Below are positions 10,316-20,033 of a DNA stretch of 64,000 nt, piece by piece. Position numbers and translations under genes: made by a program. Position 1 is the stretch's first letter, and each line of letters begins with the position of its first letter. The notes under the pieces are model-generated. The model did not search any database and was not told where the DNA came from. It was given only the letters and a program-made list of their open reading frames with translations. The DNA comes from SAR324 cluster bacterium (lineage in GTDB: Bacteria > SAR324 > NAC60-12): positions 1-64,000 of the forward strand of contig JADGAV010000012.1 of NCBI GenBank assembly GCA_015231825.1, given 5' to 3'.

Positions 10316-13300
10316 AAAAAGAATTCGATTTAATAAAAAGCCCCCTTGAAGGGGTCAGTTTGATCGAAGCAAGTGCAGGAACAGGAAAAACCTTTACGAT
10401 TGTCGGCGTGTTTCTGCGCCTTCTCCTCGAAAAACAGGTCCCTATCGAAAAAATTCTGGTCGTGACGTTTACAGAAGCAGCGACTGCAGAACTGAAACAA
10501 CGGGTTGGAGAAAAAATCCGAGAGGCTTTCGATGCATTTCAGACAGGAAAAACGGAAGATCCGTTCCTTCTGCATTTGCTAAACAATTTTAGCAGCCATC
10601 ACCAGGCCCTGCAGCATCTGAAAAATGCACTTCATCTTTTTGACGAAGCTTGTATTTATACCATCCATGGATTCTGTCAGAAGATGCTGACGGATTTTGC
10701 TTTTGACACCGGATCTCTTTTTGATTCAGAATTGATTCCCAATCAAGACCCTCTGCTGGAAGAACTGGCAATGGACTATTGGCGGAATTTGATTTACAAC
10801 GCGTCAGAAGAAGATACCCGTCTGCTGCTCAGGCATTGTCCCAATCCTGAGTATTTGAAGAAGACACTCAAAAAGATCATTTCCCGTCCCGAAATTCATT
10901 TTCTTCCTGCAACGCAAAAAAGCTCCGTTCAATTGATCAAGCAAATGAAGGCCCTTTTTCAAAAGATGAAACTGACATGGCTTGAATCGCAGGGAGAAAT
11001 TGCCACGCTTTTGGAAGAACACAAAATCTGGAGAAAAAACAATCTTTCAGATTACCTTTCTAAAGCAGAGCTCTATTTCCTGAATGATAATTTTTTCGAC
11101 AATCCGGAAATTCTTGACAAGTTTGCTGCCACCACTATCAGAGGCCGCATTAAGGAAAAGGCCGGACCGATCCATCTATTTTTTGACCAATGCGATGAAT
11201 TTTTGAAACTGGAGCGCACCCTTCCTCACGCGATTCGAATCAAATTTACTGAATGGGCGAAAACACAACTGAAGCAACGAAAAGAAACTCTGAACCAACG
11301 TTCCTACGACGATTTACTCCAGGATCTTGATCAGGCACTGACCGGAGCGGAAGGAGTTACTTTGGCGAAAAAGATCAGTACCCGGTATTCAGCCGCAATG
11401 ATTGATGAATTTCAAGACACCGACCCCACTCAATACGATATTTTCTGGAAGATTTTCTGCGACAGCAATTTATTTTTCATAGGAGACCCCAAGCAGTCCA
11501 TTTACAGTTTTCGTGGCGCCGATGTTTTCGCTTATCTGCAAGCACAAAAGGAAGCAAAAACACAATTCACTCTAGAAACAAACTGGCGTTCAGACTGCAA
11601 ACTGGTTGAAGCTGTCAATACAGCTTTTTCCTCGACAGAACATGCTTTTGCAAATGAAGAAATCAAATTTTTTCCTTCCAAAGGGGCCCCCGGCAAAGAG
11701 AATAGTTCGCTACAAATTGAAGGAGAGGTCTCCGTACCAATGCATTTCTGGTATCTGGAACATCAGGAAACCGTCAACATTCACAAGGCGCGACAGAAAA
11801 TTGCTGAAGGCACTGTTTCAGAAATCACACGTTTATTGAATTTGGGAGCACAGGGAAAAGCAAAAATAGTAAGTGAAGGAAAATCAAAACCGGTTGAACC
11901 TGGAGATATCGCAATCCTGACCCGCACCCACAGTCAAGCGGAACTGCTTGGAAAACTTCTCCAGCAAAAACATGTTCCCAGCGTGTTGAAAACCCAAATC
12001 AATATTTTTCAAACCGAAGAATTTAAAGATGTTCTGACGATTGCCCGGGCAATTTCTGAATTTTCCAATCCTTCTCTAGTCAAAGCGGCCCTGCTCAGCA
12101 ATATTTTGGGGTATAGCGGGACACTCATTTTTCAAATCATGGAACAGGAATTGAAATGGGAATCGATCATCCATGATTTTTTTGCTTACCGCGAAACTTG
12201 GAAAACAAATGGATTCTACCAGATGATGCGACTGCTGCTCAGAAAAGAAAAAGTTCGCACACGCCTGCTCGCCCGGCATGACGGTGAACGCCGATTGACC
12301 AATGTCCTGCATGTCATGGAATTGTTCCATCAGGAAGAAAACAGAAAGAAACTTGGCATGGCCGGATTGCTGCGGTGGGCTCAAGCCATTCAAAAAGATT
12401 TACCAGAGTCCCGGGACGAACACCTGATCCGGCTTGAGACTGACGCGGAAGCTTTGAAAATTCTTACCGTTCATGCCAGCAAAGGCCTGGAATTTCCCAT
12501 CGTATTCTGTCCCTTCCTCTGGGACGGCAACCACTCAACCGATACTTTATTTCACCATGAGAAAAAAGGGTTGATCTGGCATTTTGATGCTCAGGAAGCA
12601 GACAAGGAAGCAGCAAAAAAGGAAAGATTGTCCGAAGACATTCGTTTGGCATATGTTGCACTGACCCGAGCGAAGTATCGCTGTTACGCAACATGCTATG
12701 CTGCCTGGAAAAGCAGCCACTGGAGAAAAAGCTCCCCCCTGGCCCATCTTTTTTCAAGAGGAGCCACCTGGCAGCATCTGGAAATGCTGGCAAGCCGTTC
12801 ACATGGGAGCATTCTGGCAAAAATATTACCTTCCAGTGAAAATTCTGTTTTCAAGCCATCATCGACGAAAACAAAAGACCTGAATCTCAAGATATTCAAA
12901 CAATCGCTTAAACAAAATTGGGGGATTTCCAGTTTTAGCGGACTTTCCGGGCAACGGATAGCACACTCGGAAGAACCGGACCACGACCAGCACCTGAACT
13001 CCGATCCCCACGAAGAGGGCCGAGCGGATGAAGAAGAAAATATCTCAATCTCATCCATCTTTACCCTTCCCAAAGGAGCCAACACCGGGGTCTGTATTCA
13101 TGAAATTCTTGAAGAACTCGATTTTGGCGAAACCGATCAATCAAAAGTCAACAAGCTGGTACAGGAGAAACTGAAAAAGTACAATATCGACAGCAAATGG
13201 GAATCCGTTGTCTCACAGATGACAGAAGAGGTTCGGCAACAGAAGATCAATTCTGTCCATCTGCCAGGCCAATTTTTTACATTGAAAGATATTCCTCCGA

Positions 13301-13827
13301 ATCAGGTGCTTAAGGAGATGCCGTTTCATTTTCCAATTCAGCCGTTTCATACAGATGATATGGTGAAGACAGTCATCCAAAACCGACGTACAAAAAATCA
13401 CGACGCGCTGCTGTGCAGCTTACAATCTCTTAATTTTCAAGCCCTGCAGGGATTCATGAAAGGTTTTCTCGATTTGGTTTTCTGTTTTAAAGACCGCTAC
13501 TATATTTTGGACTGGAAAACAAATCATCTTGGCATGCATCCCGAAGACTATGCCGTAAAGCGTCTGAAAGCAAACATTGAGGCTCACGCATACAACCTTC
13601 AGTACATAATTTACAGCCTTGCCCTTCACAAATACCTGCGCATGCGATTGCCGGGATATGACTTCCATCATCATTTTGGGGGTGTATACTACTTTTTCGT
13701 CCGGGGACTTCAGTCTGGAACAGACAATCGCTATGGTGTCTACCATGACGGACTCCTTGACTCGAAAGAAATGATGGAACAACTGGAACTCTGCTTCAGC
13801 GGGGAAATGCATGATTTCAGAAGATAA
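10312..13827 (+). CDS. recB: RecBCD exonuclease V beta subunit (RecB)
   Basis: RecB is the 3'-5' SF1 helicase and nuclease of RecBCD. Walker A is ASAGTGKT at residues 20-27. Walker B/DEFQDTD and the GDPKQSIYSFRGAD motif follow near 370-405. Motifs V/VI (TVHASKGLEFP, YVALTRAK) are near 720-790. The C-terminal nuclease domain retains its metal ligands: D1054 in GFLDLVF and D1067/K1069 in DWKTN, matching the D-x12-D-x-K nuclease motif. Length is 1171 aa from this start (E. coli 1180). The ATG at 10312 overlaps the sulfurtransferase stop; a further in-frame ATG at 10279 lies inside that gene and is less likely. It overlaps recD by 17 bp. Confidence 0.94.
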   Translation: MKKEFDLIKSPLEGVSLIEASAGTGKTFTIVGVFLRLLLEKQVPIEKILVVTFTEAATAELKQRVGEKIREAFDAFQTGKTEDPFLLHLLNNFSSHHQALQHLKNALHLFDEACIYTIHGFCQKMLTDFAFDTGSLFDSELIPNQDPLLEELAMDYWRNLIYNASEEDTRLLLRHCPNPEYLKKTLKKIISRPEIHFLPATQKSSVQLIKQMKALFQKMKLTWLESQGEIATLLEEHKIWRKNNLSDYLSKAELYFLNDNFFDNPEILDKFAATTIRGRIKEKAGPIHLFFDQCDEFLKLERTLPHAIRIKFTEWAKTQLKQRKETLNQRSYDDLLQDLDQALTGAEGVTLAKKISTRYSAAMIDEFQDTDPTQYDIFWKIFCDSNLFFIGDPKQSIYSFRGADVFAYLQAQKEAKTQFTLETNWRSDCKLVEAVNTAFSSTEHAFANEEIKFFPSKGAPGKENSSLQIEGEVSVPMHFWYLEHQETVNIHKARQKIAEGTVSEITRLLNLGAQGKAKIVSEGKSKPVEPGDIAILTRTHSQAELLGKLLQQKHVPSVLKTQINIFQTEEFKDVLTIARAISEFSNPSLVKAALLSNILGYSGTLIFQIMEQELKWESIIHDFFAYRETWKTNGFYQMMRLLLRKEKVRTRLLARHDGERRLTNVLHVMELFHQEENRKKLGMAGLLRWAQAIQKDLPESRDEHLIRLETDAEALKILTVHASKGLEFPIVFCPFLWDGNHSTDTLFHHEKKGLIWHFDAQEADKEAAKKERLSEDIRLAYVALTRAKYRCYATCYAAWKSSHWRKSSPLAHLFSRGATWQHLEMLASRSHGSILAKILPSSENSVFKPSSTKTKDLNLKIFKQSLKQNWGISSFSGLSGQRIAHSEEPDHDQHLNSDPHEEGRADEEENISISSIFTLPKGANTGVCIHEILEELDFGETDQSKVNKLVQEKLKKYNIDSKWESVVSQMTEEVRQQKINSVHLPGQFFTLKDIPPNQVLKEMPFHFPIQPFHTDDMVKTVIQNRRTKNHDALLCSLQSLNFQALQGFMKGFLDLVFCFKDRYYILDWKTNHLGMHPEDYAVKRLKANIEAHAYNLQYIIYSLALHKYLRMRLPGYDFHHHFGGVYYFFVRGLQSGTDNRYGVYHDGLLDSKEMMEQLELCFSGEMHDFRR

Positions 13828-15610
13828 ACAAATATTCAGATCAGCAAATTACAATCCTTTGGATCATTATTTCGCATCGAGGTTGCTGCAGCTCGCCGAC
13901 AGTGAGAGTTTGGAACTATATCTGGCTGGTGGATTAACAAGTCACCAAGCATCTAAAGGCCATGTTTGCCTGGATCTGGAAAAATTCTGCAGTCAGAAGC
14001 TGGAGTGGCAGGATTCTCAGGATCAGCTTCAGTCGATGACCTTGCCCGGTCTGGAGGAATGGAAACAAAAATTGCAGAATGAATCGGTTGTCGGACTTCC
14101 AGAAGAAAACACGCCTCTGATCATAGATTCGCATCGGGGGCAAACTCTGCTTTATCTAAATCGATACTGGCACTATGAACAAAATCTGGCTTCTTCGATT
14201 CTTGATCGCGCGCAGCAGCCTGTGATCCTGGATGAAATTCTTCTGCAGGAAGGTTTGCAGCGGCTATTTCCTCCACAGAATCAAGAGAAAAACCTGCAGA
14301 GGTCCGCTGTGGAAATTGCTTTGCAGCACCAATTTTGTATTATCTCCGGTGGTCCGGGAACCGGAAAAACGAGTGTGGTGATCAAAATTTTATCACTACT
14401 GATTCAACAAGCCAAAGGCGCTGATATTCATATTGCGCTGACTGCTCCTACCGGCAAAGCCGCTGCCCGCCTGAAAGAGTCCGTCGTGAATGGGAAACAG
14501 GAACTGCTGAACTCCAATCACCTTTCCCGGGAAGAAGGTCAGCGTATTCCCGAATCTGCGTCCACTATTCATCGTCTGCTGGGAGTTCAGAAAAATTCTG
14601 TCTATTTTAAAAATAATCATGAACACCCACTTTCACTGGACTGTCTGGTCGTTGATGAAGCGTCCATGGTGGATTTAGCGTTAATGAGCAAACTGCTTGA
14701 TGCTTTACCCGCCAAAACCCGACTGATTCTGCTGGGAGACAAAAACCAGTTGTCTTCTGTGGAAGCTGGATCAGTGCTGGGAGACCTGTGTGAAGAATTC
14801 GAAGGGAAATCTGCTTCACTTGAACAATGCATAATACACTTGCAAAAAAGTCATCGCTTTGATGACACCAAAGGAGTGGGGCTTTTGAGTCGGGAGATCA
14901 ACCAAAATTCAGATCAGCGAGCATGGGAAATCCTCGAGAATAGAGACCGGGGTGTCACAAGAAATCCCCTTCCTGTTCCATCTGCTCTCAAGGAACGTCT
15001 AAAAAAGGAAGTGCTTGAAAAATACAGGTCCTATCTGGTTACGGTACATGGAAAAGATGCGGCGGCGGCGTTTAAAGCTTTTAAATCCTTCATGGTGCTC
15101 AGCGCGACGCGCCGGGGACTCTTCGGTTCGAACAATATCAATCGGGTCATAGAAAACCTATTAAGAGAGGAAAACCTGATCCCCCAAGAAACAGTTTGGT
15201 TTCCCGGCCGGCCGATCATGATAACCCGCAATGATTACAATCTGAATCTCTACAACGGCGACATTGGCATCATATTGACGGATCCGCAGGACAATCGGCT
15301 GAGAACTTTCTTTGAAAGCGACGGTGGATTTCGCCGAATCGCCCCTGCTCGACTTCCGGAACATGAAACTGTTTTCGCTATGACGATCCATAAAAGCCAG
15401 GGCTCTGAATTTGATGAAATCCTCCTGATTCTTCCTGAACCCGGGAGTGAACCCTTCGGTCGAGAATTAATCTACACCGGTGTAACTCGCAGTCGCAACG
15501 CCGTAAATATTTGGACAGAAGAAAAAATTTTCAAAAGCACAGTGCAAAAACGCTGTGAACGCAGCTCTGGTTTGAAAGATAAATTGCGCCTTGAAAAATT
15601 AACTTTTTAA
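13811..15610 (+). CDS. recD: RecBCD exonuclease V alpha subunit (RecD)
   Basis: RecD is the 5'-3' SF1B helicase that gives RecBCD processivity and full nuclease activity. Walker A GGPGTGKTS is near residue 180. LVVDEASMVD (motif II), LLGDKNQLSSVEAGSVLGDL (given by its ends LLGDKNQ and VLGDL, motif III) and the C-terminal AMTIHKSQGSEFDE and YTGVTRSR motifs (V/VI, about 515-560) are all intact. Length 599 aa equals the usual size (E. coli 608). The ATG at 13811 lies 17 bp inside recB, so the two are translationally coupled. This is the short RecBCD-type RecD, not the RecD2 type. Confidence 0.94.
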   Translation: MISEDKQIFRSANYNPLDHYFASRLLQLADSESLELYLAGGLTSHQASKGHVCLDLEKFCSQKLEWQDSQDQLQSMTLPGLEEWKQKLQNESVVGLPEENTPLIIDSHRGQTLLYLNRYWHYEQNLASSILDRAQQPVILDEILLQEGLQRLFPPQNQEKNLQRSAVEIALQHQFCIISGGPGTGKTSVVIKILSLLIQQAKGADIHIALTAPTGKAAARLKESVVNGKQELLNSNHLSREEGQRIPESASTIHRLLGVQKNSVYFKNNHEHPLSLDCLVVDEASMVDLALMSKLLDALPAKTRLILLGDKNQLSSVEAGSVLGDLCEEFEGKSASLEQCIIHLQKSHRFDDTKGVGLLSREINQNSDQRAWEILENRDRGVTRNPLPVPSALKERLKKEVLEKYRSYLVTVHGKDAAAAFKAFKSFMVLSATRRGLFGSNNINRVIENLLREENLIPQETVWFPGRPIMITRNDYNLNLYNGDIGIILTDPQDNRLRTFFESDGGFRRIAPARLPEHETVFAMTIHKSQGSEFDEILLILPEPGSEPFGRELIYTGVTRSRNAVNIWTEEKIFKSTVQKRCERSSGLKDKLRLEKLTF

Positions 15611-15823
15611 CGAAATGATACAGCGATCTGGAATTCCAGTCAGTCGAACGAAGGAACGATCCGTACTACGTCAAGCATCATAAAATAATACCCTAATTAA
15701 TAGTATTGCTTCATAAAAAATATTCTCTTACTATTATTCAAAAAACAACAAATCGAACCTTTACATTGAGGCAAAACAATTTCCGGGTTTTTTGATTCTG
15801 GTCATTTTTATCTACAAAGGATT

Positions 15824-16654
15824 ATGATCAAAGTATTGTCAACAATCTTGCTGAGCAGTCTCCTTTGGACAGGATGCTCTTCTCATTCCCCAGATTTTAC
15901 GCTCTCAGCAAAGAATGACAGGCTCGCTGCAAGATACGTTGCACAGCTCGGTCCTTCCCCAACAGAAAATGACCAGGAGGACGACGATGATATTTTTGAA
16001 AACGAATTTGCTGATGAATTCGAAAATGAATTCGGTGAAGAAAAAGAATCGGAAATTTTTGATCCTTTGAGTGGTTACAACCGCCTGATGACCGACATTA
16101 ATGACACCATCTACATCTATGCCCTCAAACCGGTAGCCAGCGGTTATCAGGCCGTGATGCCGGAGATCGCCCGTCAGGGAATTTCTCGTTTTTTCAACAA
16201 CCTCCTTTTCCCGGTACGCTTTGTCAATAATATTTTACAGATGAAATTCAAAAATGCAGGAGAAGAGTTTGCGCGATTTGGGGTCAATACAACAATCGGT
16301 GTCCTCGGATTCGCTGACCCGGCAAAAGACTGGCTCGATCTCGATGCTCATCATGAAGATTTTGGACAGACTCTCGGATATTATGGGGTAGGAAGCGGCT
16401 TTCATATCGTACTGCCGATTCTCGGTCCCTCCAATCTTCGGGACAGCATCAGCCTGCTCCCGGATAGTGCCCTCGACCCGATCAGCTACATCGACCCATT
16501 TGAAACAGAAGTGGGAATCCGGGTATTTGACGCGGTCAACTCGACTTCGCTTCATCTTGGAGAATATGAAGCCATTAAAAAAGACGCCATTGATCTCTAC
16601 CCTTTTTTAAGAGATATCTATGAGCAAAACCGAAACAAAAAAATTGAGGAGTGA
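15824..16654 (+). CDS. mlaA: MlaA (VacJ) outer-membrane lipoprotein
   Basis: MlaA forms a ring in the inner leaflet of the outer membrane through which mislocalised phospholipids are moved. A signal peptide ends with a lipobox-like LWTGC, so C18 should be lipidated. The MlaA domain starts at about residue 80 with DPLSGYNRLMTDIND and contains KPVASGY, the RFFNNLLFPVRFVNN segment and GFADPAKDWL. Between the lipid anchor and the domain lies an unusual, very acidic stretch (about 45-78) of alternating Glu/Asp and Phe (ENEFADEFENEFGEE). That makes it longer than E. coli MlaA (251 aa). It is followed at once by mlaC and an RND gene; no MlaFEDB genes are nearby. Confidence 0.93.
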   Translation: MIKVLSTILLSSLLWTGCSSHSPDFTLSAKNDRLAARYVAQLGPSPTENDQEDDDDIFENEFADEFENEFGEEKESEIFDPLSGYNRLMTDINDTIYIYALKPVASGYQAVMPEIARQGISRFFNNLLFPVRFVNNILQMKFKNAGEEFARFGVNTTIGVLGFADPAKDWLDLDAHHEDFGQTLGYYGVGSGFHIVLPILGPSNLRDSISLLPDSALDPISYIDPFETEVGIRVFDAVNSTSLHLGEYEAIKKDAIDLYPFLRDIYEQNRNKKIEE

Positions 16655-16656
16655 CT

Positions 16657-17259
16657 ATGAAGATTTTAATCTACACGATTGCCTTTTTCTTTATGTTCAA
16701 TCAGCCGGCACTGGCGGATGAGAAATCGGAAGTTGCCGGCCTGGTGAAAGAAAAAATCGGCCTCGTCATCAAACTGCTGAAGGACAAAACGATTGATAAA
16801 AAAGAAAGGAATGAGCAGATTATTGCAGCAGTTCTGCCGATTCTCGATTTTGAGCTGATGGCGCAATTGAGTTTGGGGAAAACCAGCTGGCAGAGCATCA
16901 GTGAGGAACAGCAAAAGGAATTTACAGAACTTTTTGTAAAGCGTACTCAGGAATCATACCTGGAAAAATTAGACCTCTATAGTAACGAGGAAGTGGTCTA
17001 CAAAGACGCAACAATGGAAAAAAACCGGATTTTTGTAATGACAGAACTGGTATACAAAGGAGACAAAATTGAAATGCTCTACAAATTCTACAAATCAAAA
17101 GATGGCTGGAAAGGCTATGATGTGGAAATTCTCGGAGTCAGCATCATCCAGACCTATCGCTCCCAATTTAATGGAGTGATGAAAAAAGGCGGAATCGAGG
17201 AGCTTCTTAAAAAACTGAAAGTGACTGGGGAATTTGAAATTTCCACCGAAAAAAAATAG
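16657..17259 (+). CDS. mlaC: MlaC-like periplasmic phospholipid-binding protein (Ttg2D/HpnM family)
   Basis: A soluble periplasmic lipid shuttle of the MlaC/Tol-tolerance family, 200 aa. A signal peptide MKILIYTIAFFFMFNQPALA precedes the mature domain. Family features are the LPILDFELMAQLSLG segment (residues about 60-75), the FTELFVKRTQESYLEKL helix and the C-terminal GVSIIQTYRSQFNGVMKKGGIEELLKKL. GAGGAG lies 6 nt before the ATG at 16657, which is why I prefer it to the in-frame GTG at 16651 that overlaps the mlaA stop. Between mlaA and an RND pump, its likely job is carrying lipid between the pump and the MlaA complex. HpnM in hopanoid clusters is a relative, so the lipid might not be phospholipid. 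Confidence 0.9.
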   Translation: MKILIYTIAFFFMFNQPALADEKSEVAGLVKEKIGLVIKLLKDKTIDKKERNEQIIAAVLPILDFELMAQLSLGKTSWQSISEEQQKEFTELFVKRTQESYLEKLDLYSNEEVVYKDATMEKNRIFVMTELVYKGDKIEMLYKFYKSKDGWKGYDVEILGVSIIQTYRSQFNGVMKKGGIEELLKKLKVTGEFEISTEKK

Positions 17260-17280
17260 GTAACTCCATCAGGCAAAATA

Positions 17281-19770
17281 ATGCTCAGACAGTTTTATGA
17301 CAAACTTGTTTTAAAGTACCCGGTTTCAGTGGCAGTCATCCTTCTGATAACAATCGCTTCGTTAGGTTATCAGGCGAGGAAGCTCGAAGTGGATGCTTCT
17401 GCGGAAACGCTGGTACTGGAAGATGACGCAGACCTTCGCCTGACCAGGATAATCAACGAGCGATACGGAAGTCCGGATTTTCTGGTGATCACCTACAGCC
17501 CCCAAGAGGAGCTGCTCACAGAAAACACACTGAATCAGCTCAGGGGTCTTAAAAAAGACTTGCTCAGACTGCAAAGTGTCGAGTCGGTCATTTCAATACT
17601 GGATGTTCCACTTCTGGAAAGTCCGCCAAGACCGATTAAAGAACTGCTCAAAGCAGTTCCTACCCTCGAGTCAGCCGGAATCGACAAAAAACTGGCAAAA
17701 GAAGAATTTCTGAACAGCCCTATTTATCGGGACCTACTGGTCAGCCCCGACTTCAGAACAACTGCCATGCAGGTCAATCTGCACCAGGATGAAATTTATA
17801 AGGATCTGCTCAAACGACGGAATTTGCTGAAGCAAAAAGCAAAGGACGACACAATCACCCCTGGAGAAAAAACAGAATTGCTTGAGGTGCAAGCAGAGTT
17901 CAAAAAGCACCGGGACAAAATGCGTCTCATACAACATCAGACAATCCTTGATGTGCGTGCAATCCTCGACAATTATCGTGATGGAGGCAGACTTTTTCTC
18001 GGAGGCGTCAGTATGGTCGCCGATGACCTGGTCACTTATGTAAAGGACGACCTCAGGCTTTTTGGAATTGTGGTCTTTCTTTTTCTTATCATCACTCTCG
18101 GAATCATTTTCCGGCAACTCAGATGGATTCTTCTTCCAATCCTTTGCTGCAGTTTTTCAGTGCTTGCAACCTGTGGATTTCTTGGATTATTTGGATGGGA
18201 AGTGACGATAATTTCCTCAAATTTCATCTCTTTGCAGCTGATCATTACAATGGCAATTACGATCCACTTGATCGTTCGCTATCGTGAACTGATTCGCATC
18301 AATCCGGAAGCCGACCAACATCAGCTCGTGCTGGATACTGTTCTTGCCATGGCAAAACCATGTCTTTATACGACGTTGACCACGATTGCCGGTTTCAGTT
18401 CACTGGTACTGAGCGGCATTTTACCCGTGATCAACTTTGGCTGGATGATGAGCGTCGGAACAGGCATTTCTCTGCTCCTTACCTTTTTGATCTTTCCGGT
18501 TCTCGTAGTCATGCTGAAAAAGCTCCCGCCCAATGTTTCTTTCGAATCCAAATTTGCACTAACAAAACCCCTGGCCCAATTTACAGAGCAATATGGAAAA
18601 TGGATACTCTGGGTCAGCGCGGCAGTTCTGGTTGTCAGCATCATCGGAACGTCACGCTTGATGGTGGAAAACAGCTTTATTGACTACTTCAAAAAATCGA
18701 CAGAAATTTATCAGGGGATGAAAGTGATCGATCAGGAGCTAGGAGGAACCACCCCCTTTGAGGTGATCCTAGATTTTGAAGAAGAAGCCCTTCCTCAGGC
18801 AGCGGACGTCAAAGAGAACAAAGCAAAGGATGCATTTGATGCATTTGAGGAAGAATTTGCAGAGAGCAAAGACGAGCCAAAGTATTGGTTCACCAGCGAA
18901 AAAATGGAACAGATTTCTAAGGTGCATGACTACCTGGATAGGCTTCCGGAAACTGGCAAAGTGCTCTCATTGGCAACAATGCTCAAAGTTGGAAAAACTC
19001 TGAACAACGGAAAACCTCTCGATAATTTTCTCCTGGCTTTAATTTATAATGAGCTGCCGGAACGCTTCCGCAAAATTGTTCTCTCTCCATATGTTTCTGT
19101 TGAGAACAATCAAGTGCGATTTTCGGTCCTGGTCCGCGATTCAGAACCGAATCTGAGAAGAAATGAACTGTTGAAGCGGATCAAAAATGATCTGAAAAGC
19201 AAATTGGAATTGGAGGAGGATCGCTACCATTTAGTGGGCCTCCTGGTGCTTTACAACAACATGCTGCAAAGCCTGTTCAACTCTCAAATTCTGACTTTGG
19301 GAGCCGTGATCGGTGCATTGCTGATTATGTTCCTGATTCTTTTTCGTTCCCTCAAAATTTCTTTGATTGCTATTTTCCCGAACATTCTTTCGATCGGGAC
19401 AGTGCTTGGATTTATGGGTTGGGCCAAGATTCCTCTGGATATGATGACAATCACCATTGCCGCGATCAGCGTGGGGATTGCAGTGGACAACACAATCCAC
19501 TACATTCATCGTTTTATGAATGAATTTCCCAAAGATCGAAACTACATTGCAACAATGCACCGTTGTCACGGGAGTATCGGTTATGCAATGTATTATACAT
19601 CCATAACCATCATTATCGGTTTTTCAATTCTGGTGCTGTCTGCGTTCATTCCCACCATTTATTTCGGTCTACTGACGGGTTTGGCAATGATTATTGCTTT
19701 GATTGCCGCACTGACTCTGCTGCCGCAACTGATGGTCTTCCTCAAACCTCTTGGAGCTGAAGCAAAATAA
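17281..19770 (+). CDS. RND/MMPL-family exporter, probable lipid transporter
   Basis: An 829-residue RND-superfamily permease with two repeats. Each half has one membrane helix (about 17-35 and 440-460), a large periplasmic loop (about 36-250 and 461-655) and a block of five helices. The second half carries the proton-relay-type motif GIAVDNTIHYIHR in its helix bundle; the first half lacks the equivalent aspartate (ITMAITIHLIVRY). The second periplasmic loop contains an acidic insertion with KDAFDAFEEEFAES (about 517-530). It starts 21 nt after mlaC. HpnN, which moves hopanoids to the outer membrane, belongs to this superfamily and is paired with an MlaC-like HpnM. By analogy this pump may replace the MlaFEDB ABC complex; direction and substrate are inference. 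Confidence 0.85.
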   Translation: MLRQFYDKLVLKYPVSVAVILLITIASLGYQARKLEVDASAETLVLEDDADLRLTRIINERYGSPDFLVITYSPQEELLTENTLNQLRGLKKDLLRLQSVESVISILDVPLLESPPRPIKELLKAVPTLESAGIDKKLAKEEFLNSPIYRDLLVSPDFRTTAMQVNLHQDEIYKDLLKRRNLLKQKAKDDTITPGEKTELLEVQAEFKKHRDKMRLIQHQTILDVRAILDNYRDGGRLFLGGVSMVADDLVTYVKDDLRLFGIVVFLFLIITLGIIFRQLRWILLPILCCSFSVLATCGFLGLFGWEVTIISSNFISLQLIITMAITIHLIVRYRELIRINPEADQHQLVLDTVLAMAKPCLYTTLTTIAGFSSLVLSGILPVINFGWMMSVGTGISLLLTFLIFPVLVVMLKKLPPNVSFESKFALTKPLAQFTEQYGKWILWVSAAVLVVSIIGTSRLMVENSFIDYFKKSTEIYQGMKVIDQELGGTTPFEVILDFEEEALPQAADVKENKAKDAFDAFEEEFAESKDEPKYWFTSEKMEQISKVHDYLDRLPETGKVLSLATMLKVGKTLNNGKPLDNFLLALIYNELPERFRKIVLSPYVSVENNQVRFSVLVRDSEPNLRRNELLKRIKNDLKSKLELEEDRYHLVGLLVLYNNMLQSLFNSQILTLGAVIGALLIMFLILFRSLKISLIAIFPNILSIGTVLGFMGWAKIPLDMMTITIAAISVGIAVDNTIHYIHRFMNEFPKDRNYIATMHRCHGSIGYAMYYTSITIIIGFSILVLSAFIPTIYFGLLTGLAMIIALIAALTLLPQLMVFLKPLGAEAK

Positions 19771-19968
19771 AAACCCCCTTCTTGCAGCGCCGGAGAAACC
19801 GCGATTGCAATCCGGAATTGAAGATCCGATACTTGAATTTTCATCAGCTGTTTTTTAAAAAATGACAGGAAATCCAATACAACAAATTCATTGAATTTTC
19901 CTTAATTCGTGTGTATGACAAATTAAATCATGAGCAATCATTGAATTTTAAAAAGAATGAACACATTG

Positions 19969-19994
19969 ACCGGTTCCAACTCCAACCGGTTTTT
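19969..19994 (+). terminator. Probable Rho-independent terminator after the mla-RND operon
   Basis: A perfect 7-bp stem ACCGGTT/AACCGGT (19969-19975 and 19984-19990) closes an 8-nt loop and is followed by TTTT. It lies 200 bp after the RND stop and 40 bp before the ATG at 20034, so it could end the upstream operon or act as an attenuator for the small gene. Confidence 0.6.
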
Positions 19995-20033
19995 AAGTTT
20001 TCTAGAAATTCAGCGACTTATCAGGAGGCAGGC

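Noticed and set aside
19911-20033. N-terminal extension of the small hypothetical protein
   Set aside because: It passes through a terminator-like hairpin, while a perfect AGGAGG marks the later ATG at 20034.
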